Source of the DNA: Microcystis aeruginosa Ma_SC_T_19800800_S464
GTDB lineage: Bacteria; Cyanobacteriota; Cyanobacteriia; Cyanobacteriales; Microcystaceae
Length of the DNA: 53,995 nucleotides
Assembly: GCA_007095785.1 (NCBI GenBank)
Contig: SFBL01000106.1
Location: forward strand, 1-53,995
Direction of reading: 5' to 3'
Each line of letters opens with the position of its first letter. The stretch's first letter is position 1. The notes beneath the pieces were generated by a model. The model was not told the DNA's origin. It saw only the letters and a program-made list of their open reading frames with translations, and did not search any database. Position numbers and translations under genes: made by a program. Positions 18,040-28,188 of this stretch are shown here, in pieces.

Positions 18040-19839
18040 ATGAAAAAGCTTAAGCAATACTGGACTGCTGAAGCACTGGAAAAAGACTTAGGCGATCCTC
18101 TCAATCCTGATAACCCTCTATCCTACAAGCGGGTGATCGAAATTGACGAGAGCGAAGAATTTCCCCACGAGGAAATTCGCTGGTTATACGACTGGAAACT
18201 CCAACACTACTACATTCCCACGGATTGCGGCGGTGAATTCACCTCTTTTGAGGAATTTGTCGCTTTTGTGCGGGTACTTTCCCGACGGGATCAAACTATC
18301 GGCATCGCTTTTACTACCCTATTCTGGTCGTTTTTAAACTGGATGGCGGGAACCCCGGAACAGAAACAGAAGCTCGCCCGTTTTATCATGGATGACTATG
18401 GGGCAATGTGTCTAGGTTACTCGGAAAAGGAACACGGCAGCGATCTGATCAATGGTGATCTAACCGCGACGAAGGTGGAAGGAGGTTATATTCTCAATGG
18501 GGAGAAATGGCCGATTAACCGGGCGACTATCTCTGGAGTTTCCTTTATTTTGGCGAAAACCGATGCTAACGGCGGCCCAAAGTGTTTAACCCTATTTATG
18601 GTCGATAAACGGCAATTAGACCCCGAAAAATACTATAATTTGCCGAAAATCTACACCCATGGCGTGCGCGCCTCGGATATGAGTGGGATTGGTTTTAAGG
18701 ATTGTTTCGTCCCCGATTCCATGCGTTTACGGGAGGAGGGAGACGGTTTAGAATTAGCTCTGAAAGGTTTCCAGATTACCAGGATGTTGTGCGCTGCTTT
18801 TTCCCACGGGGCAGCCGATACCGCTTTGAGAACTACCCTCAGTTTTGCCCTTAATCGGGTAATTTATCAGAAAACTGTGATGGATTTGCCCCAACCCCGG
18901 CGCACTCTCGTGGATGCTTTCCTTGACATCCTTATTTGTGATTGCGAGACGATTCCAGCTGCGAGAGGTTTTCATATCATCCCCGAACAGTTTAGCGTCT
19001 GGGCTTCGGTAGTAAAATATTTTGTTACTGTCCGTCTGGAGGAGATGGTTAATAGTGTTTATGTGGTGTTGGGATCGCGTTTTTATATGCGAGAAGAACA
19101 CGAATTCGGCATCTTCCAGAAGCTACTGCGGGATAATTCGATTATCAGTATGTTTGACGGCAGTTCGATCGTCAATCTTCATGCTTTAATCCTACAATTG
19201 CGTCCTTTAACCAAATATCGGGCTAAACGCAACTTGCGCACCATGTCGGCGTTAAAAAGCCGGTTAGAGGCGATTTTTAGCCTAGAAAAGTCGGTTCCTC
19301 CCTTTGAACCCAATAATTTAGAATTATTTGGCCGGGGAATGGATGATTCCCTACAGGGTTTAGAGATTGCCCTTGATATGCTAGAAGGATTGAAGGATTC
19401 TCAGGAGGTGGACCGGGAAGTATTAGAAAATCTATTGATGTTGGGTAATTTAGTTTTAGAGGAACTAAATGCTCACGATGAACAGATTAGTCAATCGAAA
19501 TTCGAGTATGGTCACGACCAATCACCCGAATTGTTCGAGATTGCCAAGAAATACTGCACTTTACACGCCGCTTCCGCTTGTTTACACACTTGGCTTTATA
19601 ATCGTTCCATCTTGGGTGAATTTTTTGCCCGGGGGGAATGGTTGGTGTTGAGTTTACACCGATTACTGCGAACTCTCCGGCCGCTGCCTTACACTCTATC
19701 TGAGGTGTATGTAGAAAATGTTGCCCAAGAATTGCTGAAATTATATCGAGAAAATCAACATTTTTCGATCGTGCCTTTTCAATTAGCCCATTCACAAACT
19801 ACCGAGGAAAAAACCCATGAACTCCAACTCCAATCTTAA
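18040..19839 (+). CDS. Acyl-CoA dehydrogenase family flavoprotein
   Basis: A 599-residue protein of the FAD-dependent acyl-CoA dehydrogenase superfamily. The start is the ATG at 18040 (MKKLKQYW) with AGAGG just upstream; the open frame extends to a TTG at 17971 without family similarity. Fold markers are LGYSEKEHGSDL followed by NGEKWPINRATISG (FAD/substrate domain, about residues 125-175) and the C-terminal DGSSIVNLHALILQLR helix region. It is about 200 residues longer than beta-oxidation enzymes because of a C-terminal extension. Its last 23 nt overlap an acyl carrier protein gene, so its likely substrate is a carrier-bound acyl thioester (inference). Confidence 0.85.
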   Translation: MKKLKQYWTAEALEKDLGDPLNPDNPLSYKRVIEIDESEEFPHEEIRWLYDWKLQHYYIPTDCGGEFTSFEEFVAFVRVLSRRDQTIGIAFTTLFWSFLNWMAGTPEQKQKLARFIMDDYGAMCLGYSEKEHGSDLINGDLTATKVEGGYILNGEKWPINRATISGVSFILAKTDANGGPKCLTLFMVDKRQLDPEKYYNLPKIYTHGVRASDMSGIGFKDCFVPDSMRLREEGDGLELALKGFQITRMLCAAFSHGAADTALRTTLSFALNRVIYQKTVMDLPQPRRTLVDAFLDILICDCETIPAARGFHIIPEQFSVWASVVKYFVTVRLEEMVNSVYVVLGSRFYMREEHEFGIFQKLLRDNSIISMFDGSSIVNLHALILQLRPLTKYRAKRNLRTMSALKSRLEAIFSLEKSVPPFEPNNLELFGRGMDDSLQGLEIALDMLEGLKDSQEVDREVLENLLMLGNLVLEELNAHDEQISQSKFEYGHDQSPELFEIAKKYCTLHAASACLHTWLYNRSILGEFFARGEWLVLSLHRLLRTLRPLPYTLSEVYVENVAQELLKLYRENQHFSIVPFQLAHSQTTEEKTHELQLQS

Positions 19840-20179
19840 TAATCTCGTACAAAATTGGTTAGTCAAACAGTTAGCCGATCAGTTATCTTTGGATGCAAAA
19901 ACGATTAATGTGACTGAACCTTTAACCCGTTATGGTTTAGATTCGATCGATGCAGTAACGATGGTGGGTGATCTAGAAGATTGGGTCGGTCAAGAGTTAC
20001 CTTCTACCCTTTTCTGGGATTATTCTACTATTGAAAAAGCGTCTCTTTATCTAGTAGAAAACTACGATCTTTCTAATCTTTCCGGTGAGGAAACCCCCGC
20101 AGAAGCTGCTCCCGTCGCTGAAAAAGCTGAACCGGCCGTTAGTGGTGGCAAAGGTTGGAGTTTATTCGGTCGTCGTTAA
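19817..20179 (+). CDS. Acyl carrier protein (PKS/NRPS-like)
   Basis: A 120-residue carrier protein. The phosphopantetheine attachment serine lies in YGLDSIDAVTM (Ser about residue 42), in the GLDS context typical of stand-alone polyketide-type carriers. The four-helix domain covers about 1-80; the tail is a flexible Ala/Glu/Pro-rich linker ending GWSLFGRR, whose role is unknown. The gene begins inside the end of the acyl-CoA dehydrogenase (23-nt overlap), indicating translational coupling and a joint function. It is distinct from the fatty-acid AcpP by sequence and context. Confidence 0.88.
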   Translation: MNSNSNLNNLVQNWLVKQLADQLSLDAKTINVTEPLTRYGLDSIDAVTMVGDLEDWVGQELPSTLFWDYSTIEKASLYLVENYDLSNLSGEETPAEAAPVAEKAEPAVSGGKGWSLFGRR

Positions 20180-20235
20180 TTATCAGTTATCAGTTATCAG
20201 TTATCAGTTACTCGGTTATCAGTTATCAGTTAAAG
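20179..20235. repeat. CAGTTAT heptamer repeat
   Basis: About six CAGTTAT-type units directly follow the carrier protein stop. This is the same module as at 9757, 21130 and 26065. Confidence 0.85.
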
Positions 20236-20394
20236 CTTTTCTCATAAAAATGAAGTATAACCTATAAGATAACTGCTGTAAATTGATACTAAATCAGTTG
20301 AGTATAGGCTACTTATGAAAACAGGCAAAAGGCAAAAGGGGGAATAAATAATCAGTCTTTGATAACTGGATTTAGTATAAATTGAAATATACAA

Positions 20395-20422
20395 AAAAGG
20401 GCGATCGCTTGATCGCCCTTTT
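20395..20422. terminator. Bidirectional intrinsic terminator
   Basis: A 12-bp perfect stem (AAAAGGGCGATC and GATCGCCCTTTT) around a GCTT loop contains the HIP1 octamer GCGATCGC. It has A and T runs on both sides and lies between the convergent carrier-protein and ctaE genes, so it can terminate both transcripts. Confidence 0.85.
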
Positions 20423-20442
20423 CTCCCACTAAATAACAAAAA

Positions 20443-21066
20443 CTATCTCAAGATATACACCAGTAAAAACAGGATAATCCAGACCACATCGACGAAATGC
20501 CAGTATAATTCTGCCGCTTCCACACCAAAATGAGATTGACTAGAATAGTGGTCTTTTTGACGAGAACGCCAGAGGACCGATAGAATCAGCACTAAACCGA
20601 AAGTAACGTGGAGACCGTGGAATCCAGTTAAGGCATAAAAAGCGCTGGTAAAAACATTAGTTGTGAGACCAAATTCAGCGTGACTATATTCGTATCCTTG
20701 ACCACAAAGGAAGATAATTCCCATCAGGGCAGTAATACCGAACCAAAATTGTAAACCGGCGTTATTGTTTTGTTTAATGGCTTTTTGTCCCATGTGCATA
20801 ACAAAACTACTAGACACCAGAATAATCGTGTTAATTGTCGGTAGGGTTAATTCTAATTCTGGCGTGCCAGCGGGGGGCCAAACGGGTAACATGGTACGGT
20901 AGAGCAAGAAAGCGGTAAATAAGCCTAAAAAGATGGAACTTTCCGCCACTAGAAACAAAACCAAACCGAATAAGCGATGATCCGGGTGGCCATGATGCCC
21001 GTGTTCCACCGTTTCCTGATGATAATCGACAGAGATTTGAGAATTTTCGAGCGTTGAACCTTGCAT
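20443..21066 (-). CDS. ctaE: Cytochrome c oxidase subunit III
   Basis: A 207-residue integral membrane protein with five hydrophobic segments, the short bacterial form of COX3. Typical elements are LFLVAESSIFLGLFTAFLLYR, the GFHGLHVTFGLVLIL segment, and the C-terminal ELYWHFVDVVWIILFLLVY with the conserved W-H-F-V-D-V-V-W motif. It is part of the aa3-type terminal oxidase that reduces O2 in respiratory electron transport. It is the last gene of ctaCDE, separated from ctaD by 125 bp that include a 62-bp repeat. Confidence 0.95.
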   Translation of the reverse strand: MQGSTLENSQISVDYHQETVEHGHHGHPDHRLFGLVLFLVAESSIFLGLFTAFLLYRTMLPVWPPAGTPELELTLPTINTIILVSSSFVMHMGQKAIKQNNNAGLQFWFGITALMGIIFLCGQGYEYSHAEFGLTTNVFTSAFYALTGFHGLHVTFGLVLILSVLWRSRQKDHYSSQSHFGVEAAELYWHFVDVVWIILFLLVYILR

Positions 21067-21129
21067 GATTGAATGTCCTTAGTTTACACGGGAGACGGGG
21101 AGCTTTTTCTCAGTGATCAGTAAACAGTA

Positions 21130-21191
21130 AACAGTAATCAGTGAACTGAAAACTCACATCTGATAACTGATAACTGATAACTGATAACTGA
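21130..21191. repeat. 62-bp inverted repeat, left copy (between ctaE and ctaD)
   Basis: This segment is the perfect reverse complement of 26065-26126. It combines four TGATAAC heptamers with the unique-looking string CTGAAAACTCACAT. The pair brackets ctaD, ctaC, ctaA and ctaB. Confidence 0.9.
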
Positions 21192-22868
21192 TTATTGGGA
21201 TTCTGCGCCCACTTCAGCGAGGAGATCTTGTACTGATTCCTCTGCTTCTGATTCCTCCATATCAATACCGTAATCGTAGGGGCCGGACCAAAGAATCGGC
21301 ATTTCCTCGAAATTCTCGATAATTGGGGGGGAGGAGGTTTGCCATTCTAGGGTTAAAGCGCGCCAAGGATTACGGCCGGCGGGTTGACCTTTAAAGGCAC
21401 TCCAGACCATATTAATAGCGAAGGGAATACTCGATATACCGAGAATATAAGCTCCTGCGGTACTAAGAACATTTAAACTCTGAAATTGCACATCATACAG
21501 GGCAATACGACGGTTCATACCCAATAATCCCAATTCGTGCATCGGCATGAAAGTTAAATTCAAACCGATAAAAGTGAGAACAAAGTGGATACGACCGAGA
21601 GTCTCGTTATACATCCGTCCGGTCATTTTCGGGAACCAATGGTAAACGGCAGAAAACAGGGCCATGGCCGTACCACCAAATAGTACATAATGGAAGTGAC
21701 CGACAACAAAATAGGTATCGTGGACGTGGATATCGAAGGGAACAGAAGCCAACATAATCCCAGTCAAACCACCGATGAGGAAGGAAGACAGAAAACCGAC
21801 CCCGAATAATAAAGACGTATTGAGACTAAGTTTACCCCCCCAAAGAGTGGCACACCAACTAAAGATTTTAATGCCCGTGGGAACGGCGATTAACATGGTT
21901 GCCGCCATGAAAAACATCCGTAACCAGCCGGGGGTGCCGCTGGTGAACATATGGTGGGCCCAAACGATTAAACCCAAGAAACAGATGGTGAGACTGGAAT
22001 AGGCGATCGCTCGATAACCAAAAATCGGTTTACGGGCGTGAACTGGTAATATCTCTGATATCGTGCCGAAAAAGGGCAAAATCATGATATAAACGGCAGG
22101 ATGGGAGTAAAACCAGAACATATGCTGATAAACCACCGGATCGCCACCGCCGGCGGGGTTAAAAAAGCTCGTGCCGGCGATTAAATCAAAGGACAAGAGA
22201 ACGAGAGCAGAAGCGAGAACGGGGGTGGAAAGCAGTACCAGAGTCGAGGTGGCCAGCATTGCCCAACAAAATAGCGGCATACTGTACAAATCCATCTCAG
22301 GAATCCGCATTTTCAGGATCGTGGTGATGAAATTAATCGAGCCTAAAATCGAAGAAGTCCCGATCAATAAAAGGCTCAAAATCCACAATTCTTCCCCCCA
22401 TTTGCCGCTAATTAAGCTTAAAGGTGGGTAGGAAGTCCAACCGGACTGGGGAGCGCCGACAAAGAAACTGGATAATAATAGCAGCCCGCCGGGGGGATTA
22501 AGCCAGAAAGCCACAGCGTTAAGACGAGGAAAAGCCATATCTTCCGCCCCAATCATCAGGGGAATGAGATAATTGGCAAAACCTGCCCCAACTGGAACGA
22601 TCCAAAGAAAGATCATGATCGTTCCGTGCATGGTCATGAATTGGTTATATAGTTCTGGGGAGACGAAATCGGGGTCAGGAGTGGCTAATTCCGTCCGCAG
22701 CACTTCTGCGAAAGCACCGCCAATAAAGAAGAAAAGAAAGGCAGTCACCAGATATTGAATACCGATGACTTTATGATCGGTGCAGAAAGTAAAGTAATCG
22801 GTCCACTTGCGGTGATGGATCACCTCGGGAACAGTTGCTGGGCTGGTTATTTCCGTTGATGCTGTCAT
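21192..22868 (-). CDS. ctaD: Cytochrome c oxidase subunit I
   Basis: A 558-residue heme-copper oxidase catalytic subunit with about twelve membrane segments. Conserved elements are MTMHGTIMIFLW (low-spin heme a ligand), the FWFYSHPAVYIMILP region with the CuB histidine and cross-linked tyrosine, AHHMFTSG with two CuB histidines, and HDTYFVVGHFHYVL with the heme a3 and heme a ligands. The tyrosine in the HPAVY helix (K channel) indicates an A-type oxidase. It lies 29 bp downstream of ctaC. The acidic C-terminal tail (about the last 25 residues) is typical of cyanobacteria. Confidence 0.97.
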   Translation of the reverse strand: MTASTEITSPATVPEVIHHRKWTDYFTFCTDHKVIGIQYLVTAFLFFFIGGAFAEVLRTELATPDPDFVSPELYNQFMTMHGTIMIFLWIVPVGAGFANYLIPLMIGAEDMAFPRLNAVAFWLNPPGGLLLLSSFFVGAPQSGWTSYPPLSLISGKWGEELWILSLLLIGTSSILGSINFITTILKMRIPEMDLYSMPLFCWAMLATSTLVLLSTPVLASALVLLSFDLIAGTSFFNPAGGGDPVVYQHMFWFYSHPAVYIMILPFFGTISEILPVHARKPIFGYRAIAYSSLTICFLGLIVWAHHMFTSGTPGWLRMFFMAATMLIAVPTGIKIFSWCATLWGGKLSLNTSLLFGVGFLSSFLIGGLTGIMLASVPFDIHVHDTYFVVGHFHYVLFGGTAMALFSAVYHWFPKMTGRMYNETLGRIHFVLTFIGLNLTFMPMHELGLLGMNRRIALYDVQFQSLNVLSTAGAYILGISSIPFAINMVWSAFKGQPAGRNPWRALTLEWQTSSPPIIENFEEMPILWSGPYDYGIDMEESEAEESVQDLLAEVGAESQ

Positions 22869-22897
22869 AATGCCAAGATTTTAGATGACAAGAAAAA

Positions 22898-23863
22898 TTA
22901 CATTTGGTGCTGATGGGGAACTTGGGCGAGGATTTCAGCGTCTATGCCCATTTCTTCGGTGTAGGGGGTCAAATATTGACTATCAGAGCGATCTTTAGTG
23001 GTCATGGCTACGGTTTGATCGCTGTCAACTTCGGCGATCGTGTTATCCTGCACCCATTGGTCGTAATCCCCTTGGGAGTGAACTACAAAGCTAGATTTCA
23101 TGCCACCGTGATAGGCCCCGCAAAGTTCCGCACAAATGATCGGATATTGACCAATTTGGTTGGATGTGAACGATAACACCGTTTCCTGTCCGGGGATAAC
23201 GTCCTGTTTTAGACGCAATTGGGGAACCCAGAAAGCATGGATCACATCTCCCGCTTCCATATTCAGTTGCACGGGGCGATTGACGGGAGCGTGTAGTTCT
23301 CCGGAAACAATGCCAGTTTCGGGATAGGTGAAGATCCAAGCGTATTGAATACCTTTAACATTGACCACTAGGGGGGGAACTCCTTCACCATCGTAGGAAT
23401 TGCCGATACCTAGGGCTACCCTGCGATCGCCGCCTAGGGCCATCATCGTGCCGTGGTGATGACCGTGGTGGGCGATTTCTCCTTTGTCACCCTTAGAAAT
23501 CAAGGGATCGAGACCGCCGATATTGTTATAAATCTCGAAGCTATAGACGGCAAGGATAAAGACGATTACCGTCGGAATGGCTGTCCAGAAGATTTCTAGG
23601 GGGACATTGCCCTCCACTGCCGGCCCGTCAGTTTGATCGCCGGGTTGACGGCGAAAGCGAATCACTATATAAATGATCACGCCTTCAACTATTAAAAATA
23701 GTCCCGTGGCGATGGTCATCATCAGATTAAAGATATTATCTATCTCCTGAGCATCTTCAGAAGCGGCCACGGGCATTAAGCCATGATTTTGGCCATACCA
23801 GAGACTAATTAAGGTTAAGGTGATCCCGAGTACAAGGGTCAGGATACTGCTGGGAATTTTCAC
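22898..23863 (-). CDS. ctaC: Cytochrome c oxidase subunit II
   Basis: A 321-residue membrane-anchored protein: a signal or first membrane helix (about 5-25), a second helix (about 45-70), and a periplasmic or lumenal cupredoxin domain. The CuA site is visible in ICAELCGAYHGGM (about residue 250), with two Cys, the Glu, the His and the Met. It accepts electrons from cytochrome c or plastocyanin. The start codon is GTG. A His/Gly-rich insertion (HHGHHHG, about residue 137) is present in the soluble domain. First gene of ctaCDE, divergent from ctaA. Confidence 0.96.
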   Translation of the reverse strand: MKIPSSILTLVLGITLTLISLWYGQNHGLMPVAASEDAQEIDNIFNLMMTIATGLFLIVEGVIIYIVIRFRRQPGDQTDGPAVEGNVPLEIFWTAIPTVIVFILAVYSFEIYNNIGGLDPLISKGDKGEIAHHGHHHGTMMALGGDRRVALGIGNSYDGEGVPPLVVNVKGIQYAWIFTYPETGIVSGELHAPVNRPVQLNMEAGDVIHAFWVPQLRLKQDVIPGQETVLSFTSNQIGQYPIICAELCGAYHGGMKSSFVVHSQGDYDQWVQDNTIAEVDSDQTVAMTTKDRSDSQYLTPYTEEMGIDAEILAQVPHQHQM

Positions 23864-24147
23864 GGTCTTTTCAATATTTTTAATAGTGGCTACTTATTCA
23901 AGGCTAAAACATGATTCCCCTATAGATGGGAAATTTAACCAGCATCTTCTGAGAATTTTATCTTTTCTTTGGGATCGTTTTCGGGGAAAGTATTTAAAAT
24001 AACTAATTTTTATGTTTTATTCTGAGTTTATGTAAACAAATGTAACGGAAATGGCCAGAAATCTAAAGAATATCTAAAAGGTTTTACCAGTCGTAAAAAA
24101 ACTCATTCACAGTGATAACTAACTGGCAAACAAAGCCAGGATCTTTG
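23864..24147. promoter_or_regulatory. Divergent ctaC/ctaA promoter region
   Basis: The 284-bp gap separates the oxidase operon from the heme A genes and must hold both promoters. It is A/T-rich with motifs such as GTAAACAAATGTAAC near 24030, but no convincing -35/-10 pair or known operator is identifiable. Shared control of oxidase and its cofactor would make sense (inference). Confidence 0.5.
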
Positions 24148-25098
24148 ATGACAGACTCCTTGAGAACAGGCAAACCGATGACCGAATCTGTTTTTAACCC
24201 GACACCCCTAAGAGAAACTGGCAATATTCAGGTGTGGATGCGCCGCTTAGTCTGGAAAATTGCGATCGCTACTTTCGCCCTCATGGTGGTGGGCGCTGCC
24301 ACCAGAGTTATGAACGCTGGTTTAGCTTGTCCCGATTGGCCCCTCTGTTACGGTCAATGGATTCCCAGTCAGCAGATGAATCTACAGGTATTTCTGGAGT
24401 GGTTTCATCGTCTCGATGCCTCTTTGATCGGGTTTAGTACGATCGCTCTCGTCGGTCTGTCTTGGTGGTATCGTCGCCATCTTCCTACTTGGCTGTTCCC
24501 CTCTGCGATCGCTGCTTTGGCTTTAATTCTCCTGCAAGGAGTCCTGGGAGGATTAACCGTGACCCAATTACTGCGATTTGACATCGTAACGGCCCATTTA
24601 GCCACAGCTTTGCTCTTTTTCTCCACCCTAATCGTTATTGCTATCTGTCTGACTCCCTATCGTGGCACCGGTACAGTCGGGAAACTAACTGGGATGGGAA
24701 TAGTCGCCACCGCTCTAGTTTATCTGCAATGTCTCCTCGGTGGTCTCGTCGGTTCCCGTTGGGCAGCCCATCAGTGTTTAACGGTTTCCCAACTCTGCAC
24801 GGTGATGAATAGCCACATTATCGGGGTTTTTCCCGCCACCATCTCGGTGTTAATCCTAGTTTTCTTCGCTTGGCGAACTGCCGCTATCCATCCTCTCCTC
24901 AAAAAACTAGCTTTTAGCGCCGGGGGATTAGTCGCCCTACAGGTGTTTTTAGGCGTTGCCACCCTGAAACTACATCTACAGGTGGAACCCTTAACCATTA
25001 CCCACCACAGCATCGGTGCGCTATTGGTGGGAACCCTCGTCGCTTTTACCACTTTTGCCCTTCGCGATCGTTCTTTCGCGCCTATAAGCCATCTCTAA
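24148..25098 (+). CDS. ctaA: Heme A synthase (COX15/CtaA)
   Basis: CtaA oxidises the C8 methyl of heme O to the formyl of heme A, the cofactor of CtaD. The product is 316 residues from the ATG at 24148 (AGG 7 nt upstream); the frame extends back to a GTG at 24112 and an alternative ATG lies at 24178. About eight membrane helices are present. Heme-ligand histidines lie in [31 protein letters not shown] and [11 protein letters not shown]. Two cysteine-containing lumenal loops ([11 protein letters not shown] and [10 protein letters not shown]) fit the family. Confidence 0.94.
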   Translation: MTDSLRTGKPMTESVFNPTPLRETGNIQVWMRRLVWKIAIATFALMVVGAATRVMNAGLACPDWPLCYGQWIPSQQMNLQVFLEWFHRLDASLIGFSTIALVGLSWWYRRHLPTWLFPSAIAALALILLQGVLGGLTVTQLLRFDIVTAHLATALLFFSTLIVIAICLTPYRGTGTVGKLTGMGIVATALVYLQCLLGGLVGSRWAAHQCLTVSQLCTVMNSHIIGVFPATISVLILVFFAWRTAAIHPLLKKLAFSAGGLVALQVFLGVATLKLHLQVEPLTITHHSIGALLVGTLVAFTTFALRDRSFAPISHL

Positions 25099-25111
25099 GG
25101 ATTTAATCACG

Positions 25112-26062
25112 ATGACTGGAACTCAAGCCCTTCGCCACCACGATAATTTTTTACAAGTCGCTAAAAGTTATTATCAACTCACTAAACCGCGAATTATTCC
25201 TCTACTACTGATTACCACGGCTGCTGCTATGGAAATCGCCTCTAAAGGTCAGGTTTCCCCTCTCTTACTCTTTCTTACTCTCCTCGGTGGCACTCTCGCC
25301 GCCGCCGCAGCTCAAACCTTAAACTGCATCTATGATCGCGACATCGATCACACCATGCTTCGCACCCGCGCCCGTCCCATTCCCTCTGGACGCGTGCAAC
25401 CCCTCCACGCCCTCATTTTTGCCTTCGTTTTAGCCTCCCTTTCCCTAGCACTTTTTGTCTTTTTTGTCAATACTTTGAGCGGATTTTTAGCAATGACCGG
25501 TATCGCATTTTATATGCTGATTTATACCCATCTGCTCAAGCGTCATAGTGTCCAAAATATTGTTATCGGTGGCGCAGCTGGCTCGATTCCTCCCCTCGTC
25601 GGTTGGGCGGCAGTAACGGGGGATCTCGGTTGGATTCCCTGGATTTTATTCGCCATTATTTTCCTTTGGACTCCTCCCCATTTTTGGGCTTTAGCTTTAA
25701 TGATCAAGGATGATTATGCAGAAGTGGATATCCCGATGATGCCCGTAGTTAAAGGGGAAGAAGCCACTAGCGAGCAGATTTGGCTCTATACTTTAATCGT
25801 CGTTCCTTTCACTTTCCTCCTGATTTATCCCTTGGCTGCCTGTGGTGTGGTTTATGGTGTAGCGGCTTTGGTTTTAGGGTTTGTTTTCCTGAAAAAAGCT
25901 TGGCGATTAAAACAGAATCCTTTTGATCGGGACATGGCTCGATCGCTGTTTAAATATTCCATTCTTTACATGATGTTATTATGTACAGCTATGGTGATCG
26001 ATAGTTTACCCATGACCTCTCGTCTCCTCGCTACAATTGCCAGTTTATTCCCCTGTAGTTAA
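25112..26062 (+). CDS. ctaB: Protoheme IX farnesyltransferase (heme O synthase)
   Basis: CtaB is a UbiA-family prenyltransferase that attaches farnesyl to protoheme, giving heme O for CtaA. The 316-residue protein has about eight or nine membrane helices. The two Asp-rich motifs are present: [23 protein letters not shown] (about residue 70, written here as NCIYDRDID and [10 protein letters not shown] blocks) and [16 protein letters not shown] (about 197). It follows ctaA by 13 bp and is surely co-transcribed. Confidence 0.95.
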   Translation: MTGTQALRHHDNFLQVAKSYYQLTKPRIIPLLLITTAAAMEIASKGQVSPLLLFLTLLGGTLAAAAAQTLNCIYDRDIDHTMLRTRARPIPSGRVQPLHALIFAFVLASLSLALFVFFVNTLSGFLAMTGIAFYMLIYTHLLKRHSVQNIVIGGAAGSIPPLVGWAAVTGDLGWIPWILFAIIFLWTPPHFWALALMIKDDYAEVDIPMMPVVKGEEATSEQIWLYTLIVVPFTFLLIYPLAACGVVYGVAALVLGFVFLKKAWRLKQNPFDRDMARSLFKYSILYMMLLCTAMVIDSLPMTSRLLATIASLFPCS

Positions 26063-26064
26063 TC

Positions 26065-26126
26065 TCAGTTATCAGTTATCAGTTATCAGTTATCAGATGT
26101 GAGTTTTCAGTTCACTGATTACTGTT
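26065..26126. repeat. 62-bp inverted repeat, right copy (after ctaB)
   Basis: Perfect reverse complement of 21130-21191, beginning with four CAGTTAT heptamers. It lies immediately after the ctaB stop. Confidence 0.9.
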
Positions 26127-26190
26127 CACTCTCCGATGAAAATAGTCCCCACTGCCTGCTCCCCAATTCCCAATTCATAATTCCCCCCAA

Positions 26191-27525
26191 CTACTGATTG
26201 CGACTGAGGGAGTTAATTCGCTCGATGAGTTGGGCTAATATTTCTTGTAATTGTCGATCTTGATGTTGGGAAAGGTTGATTTTATCACAGCTATAAATAA
26301 CGGTGGTGTGATCTTTGCCGCCAAATTCTTCGCCAATGCGCGGTAAACTTAAATCCGTGTGTTGACGCATCAAATACATCCCAATCTGTCGAGCAAAACT
26401 AATTTCTCGCCGGCGGGAATTTCCCTTTAGATCAGCGATCGAGAGTTGAAATTTTTCCGCTACTACCGCCATAATAATCTCAGGAGAAGTGGCAATTTTG
26501 GCCATTGGTGGATTTAAAACCGGCGCGATATTTTCTACCGTCATCGGCAATCCGGAGATAGAAATATAAGTAGTAGCTCGGATTAATGCCCCCTCTAATT
26601 CGCGAATATTAGAAGTATAATTAACGGCAATATATTCGATAACTTCTCGTGGGAGACGCAGATTTTCATACTCGGCCTTTTTTTGTAAAATTGCCATACG
26701 AGTTTCGATATCTGGTGCTTGGATATCGGCGACTAATCCCATAGAAAAGCGAGAAATTAAACGATCCTGTAAACTGGGAATCTGTTTGGGGAGGCGATCG
26801 GAGGCTAAAACCACCTGTTTTCCCGCTTCGTGCAGGGTATTAAAGGTATGAAAAAATTCTTCTTGAGTGTATTCTTTTCCTTCAATAAATTGCAGATCAT
26901 CCACTAATAATATATCGGCATGACGATAATGATTACGAAAACTTTCCATACTATCTTGACGGATAGCGGTGATTAAATCATTAGTAAATTGTTCCGTCGA
27001 TACATAAAAAACCCTAGATTGAGGATATAATTCTAGACGATAATGACCGATCGCTTGCATTAAATGGGTTTTACCTAATCCCACACCACCACAGAGAAAA
27101 AGCGGGTTAAATTCGCGTCCGGGTAATTCCGCCACCGCTAAAGCAGCCGCGTGGGCCATGCGATTAGTTGGACCGACAACAAAACGGGAAAAATTATATT
27201 TAGGGTTAAGTTGATTAGTGGGGGATAATTCTGATTCTAAGCTAGTGTTAGGCTGGAAAATAGCGATCAAATCGCCCTGTTGTGCCGTTAGTTGAATCTC
27301 GACGGGATAACCGACGATATCCTCCACTACTTCGGCAATTGTTGACAGATAATTTTTCTGAAGATGGTTAAGAATAAAAGGATTGGCAGCCTGAATTACT
27401 AAGCGATCATTTTGCCATTCTTTAACCGTCGCCGTTTGAAACCAAGTCTCGAAAGCGGGACGGGATAATAGTAATTTTAGACGCTCTAGGAGATTATGCC
27501 AAAGTTGTTGGGCGCTGCTATCCAC
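26191..27525 (-). CDS. dnaA: Chromosomal replication initiator DnaA
   Basis: A 444-residue AAA+ protein that opens the replication origin. Domain I (about 1-80) is followed by a short linker. Domain III starts at [12 protein letters not shown] with Walker [12 protein letters not shown] (about residue 146) and Walker [10 protein letters not shown] (about 205). Domain IV carries the DNA-binding signature [15 protein letters not shown] (about 408). The start codon is GTG. No cluster of DnaA boxes is visible in the flanking 100-200 bp and dnaN is not adjacent, so the origin is probably not here; cyanobacteria often have dnaA away from oriC. Confidence 0.96.
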   Translation of the reverse strand: MDSSAQQLWHNLLERLKLLLSRPAFETWFQTATVKEWQNDRLVIQAANPFILNHLQKNYLSTIAEVVEDIVGYPVEIQLTAQQGDLIAIFQPNTSLESELSPTNQLNPKYNFSRFVVGPTNRMAHAAALAVAELPGREFNPLFLCGGVGLGKTHLMQAIGHYRLELYPQSRVFYVSTEQFTNDLITAIRQDSMESFRNHYRHADILLVDDLQFIEGKEYTQEEFFHTFNTLHEAGKQVVLASDRLPKQIPSLQDRLISRFSMGLVADIQAPDIETRMAILQKKAEYENLRLPREVIEYIAVNYTSNIRELEGALIRATTYISISGLPMTVENIAPVLNPPMAKIATSPEIIMAVVAEKFQLSIADLKGNSRRREISFARQIGMYLMRQHTDLSLPRIGEEFGGKDHTTVIYSCDKINLSQHQDRQLQEILAQLIERINSLSRNQ

Positions 27526-27645
27526 GGTTAATTTTGATTAATAAAGTTGCTCTAGTGCTGCTGCGGGGAAACCTTATCAGTTTAGCGAGATTTTGCCGCT
27601 CAAGATAAAATGATTTTCAGAGGGAAACAATTAATCTTTAGACAG

Positions 27646-28188
27646 ATGACACAAGTTTTAACAATCACCCAATTAGGAAACCCAATTCTACAGCAAAAAG
27701 CAGCAGCGATCGATAATTTTCTCGATTCTGACTGTCAAAATTTGATCGATTCCCTGATTACCACCGTACAAGCTGCCCACGGGGTGGGAATCGCCGCGCC
27801 CCAAGTTGCTCGGTCTCTGCGTCTGTTTATCGTTGCTTCCCACCCCAATCCTCGTTATCCCGACGCTCCGATCATGCCACCCACTGCCATGATTAATCCG
27901 CGTATTTTGCAGGTGAGCGAGGAAATGGTCAAGGGTTGGGAAGGTTGTCTCAGTGTCCCCAATTGGCGCGGTTTTGTCCCCCGTCATCAGTGGATTGAGG
28001 TGGCTTATTGCGATTGCGATGGTCGCGAAATCCGTCAAGTGTTCAGGGATTTTGTCGCACGCATCTTTCAACACGAATACGATCATCTGGAGGGAGTCCT
28101 CTTTCTCGATCGCCTTACCTCTCCGGCGGATTTATATTCGGAGGAAGAATATCAAAAAATCAGTAATATTGCTGAATATAAGCGATAA
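27646..28188 (+). CDS. def: Peptide deformylase
   Basis: Removes the N-formyl group from nascent proteins. All three motifs are present: GVGIAAPQ, EGCLSVP and HEYDHLEG (HExxH metal site), in family order. I place the start at the ATG at 27646 (MTQVLTITQLGNP), 180 residues; the frame extends to an upstream ATG at 27610, which adds 12 residues not usual in the family. It is divergent from dnaA with only about 120 bp between them. Confidence 0.93.
   Translation: MTQVLTITQLGNPILQQKAAAIDNFLDSDCQNLIDSLITTVQAAHGVGIAAPQVARSLRLFIVASHPNPRYPDAPIMPPTAMINPRILQVSEEMVKGWEGCLSVPNWRGFVPRHQWIEVAYCDCDGREIRQVFRDFVARIFQHEYDHLEGVLFLDRLTSPADLYSEEEYQKISNIAEYKR

Noticed and set aside
26191-27645. Replication origin at dnaA
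   Set aside because: No cluster of DnaA boxes and no dnaN next to the gene; nothing supports an origin here.
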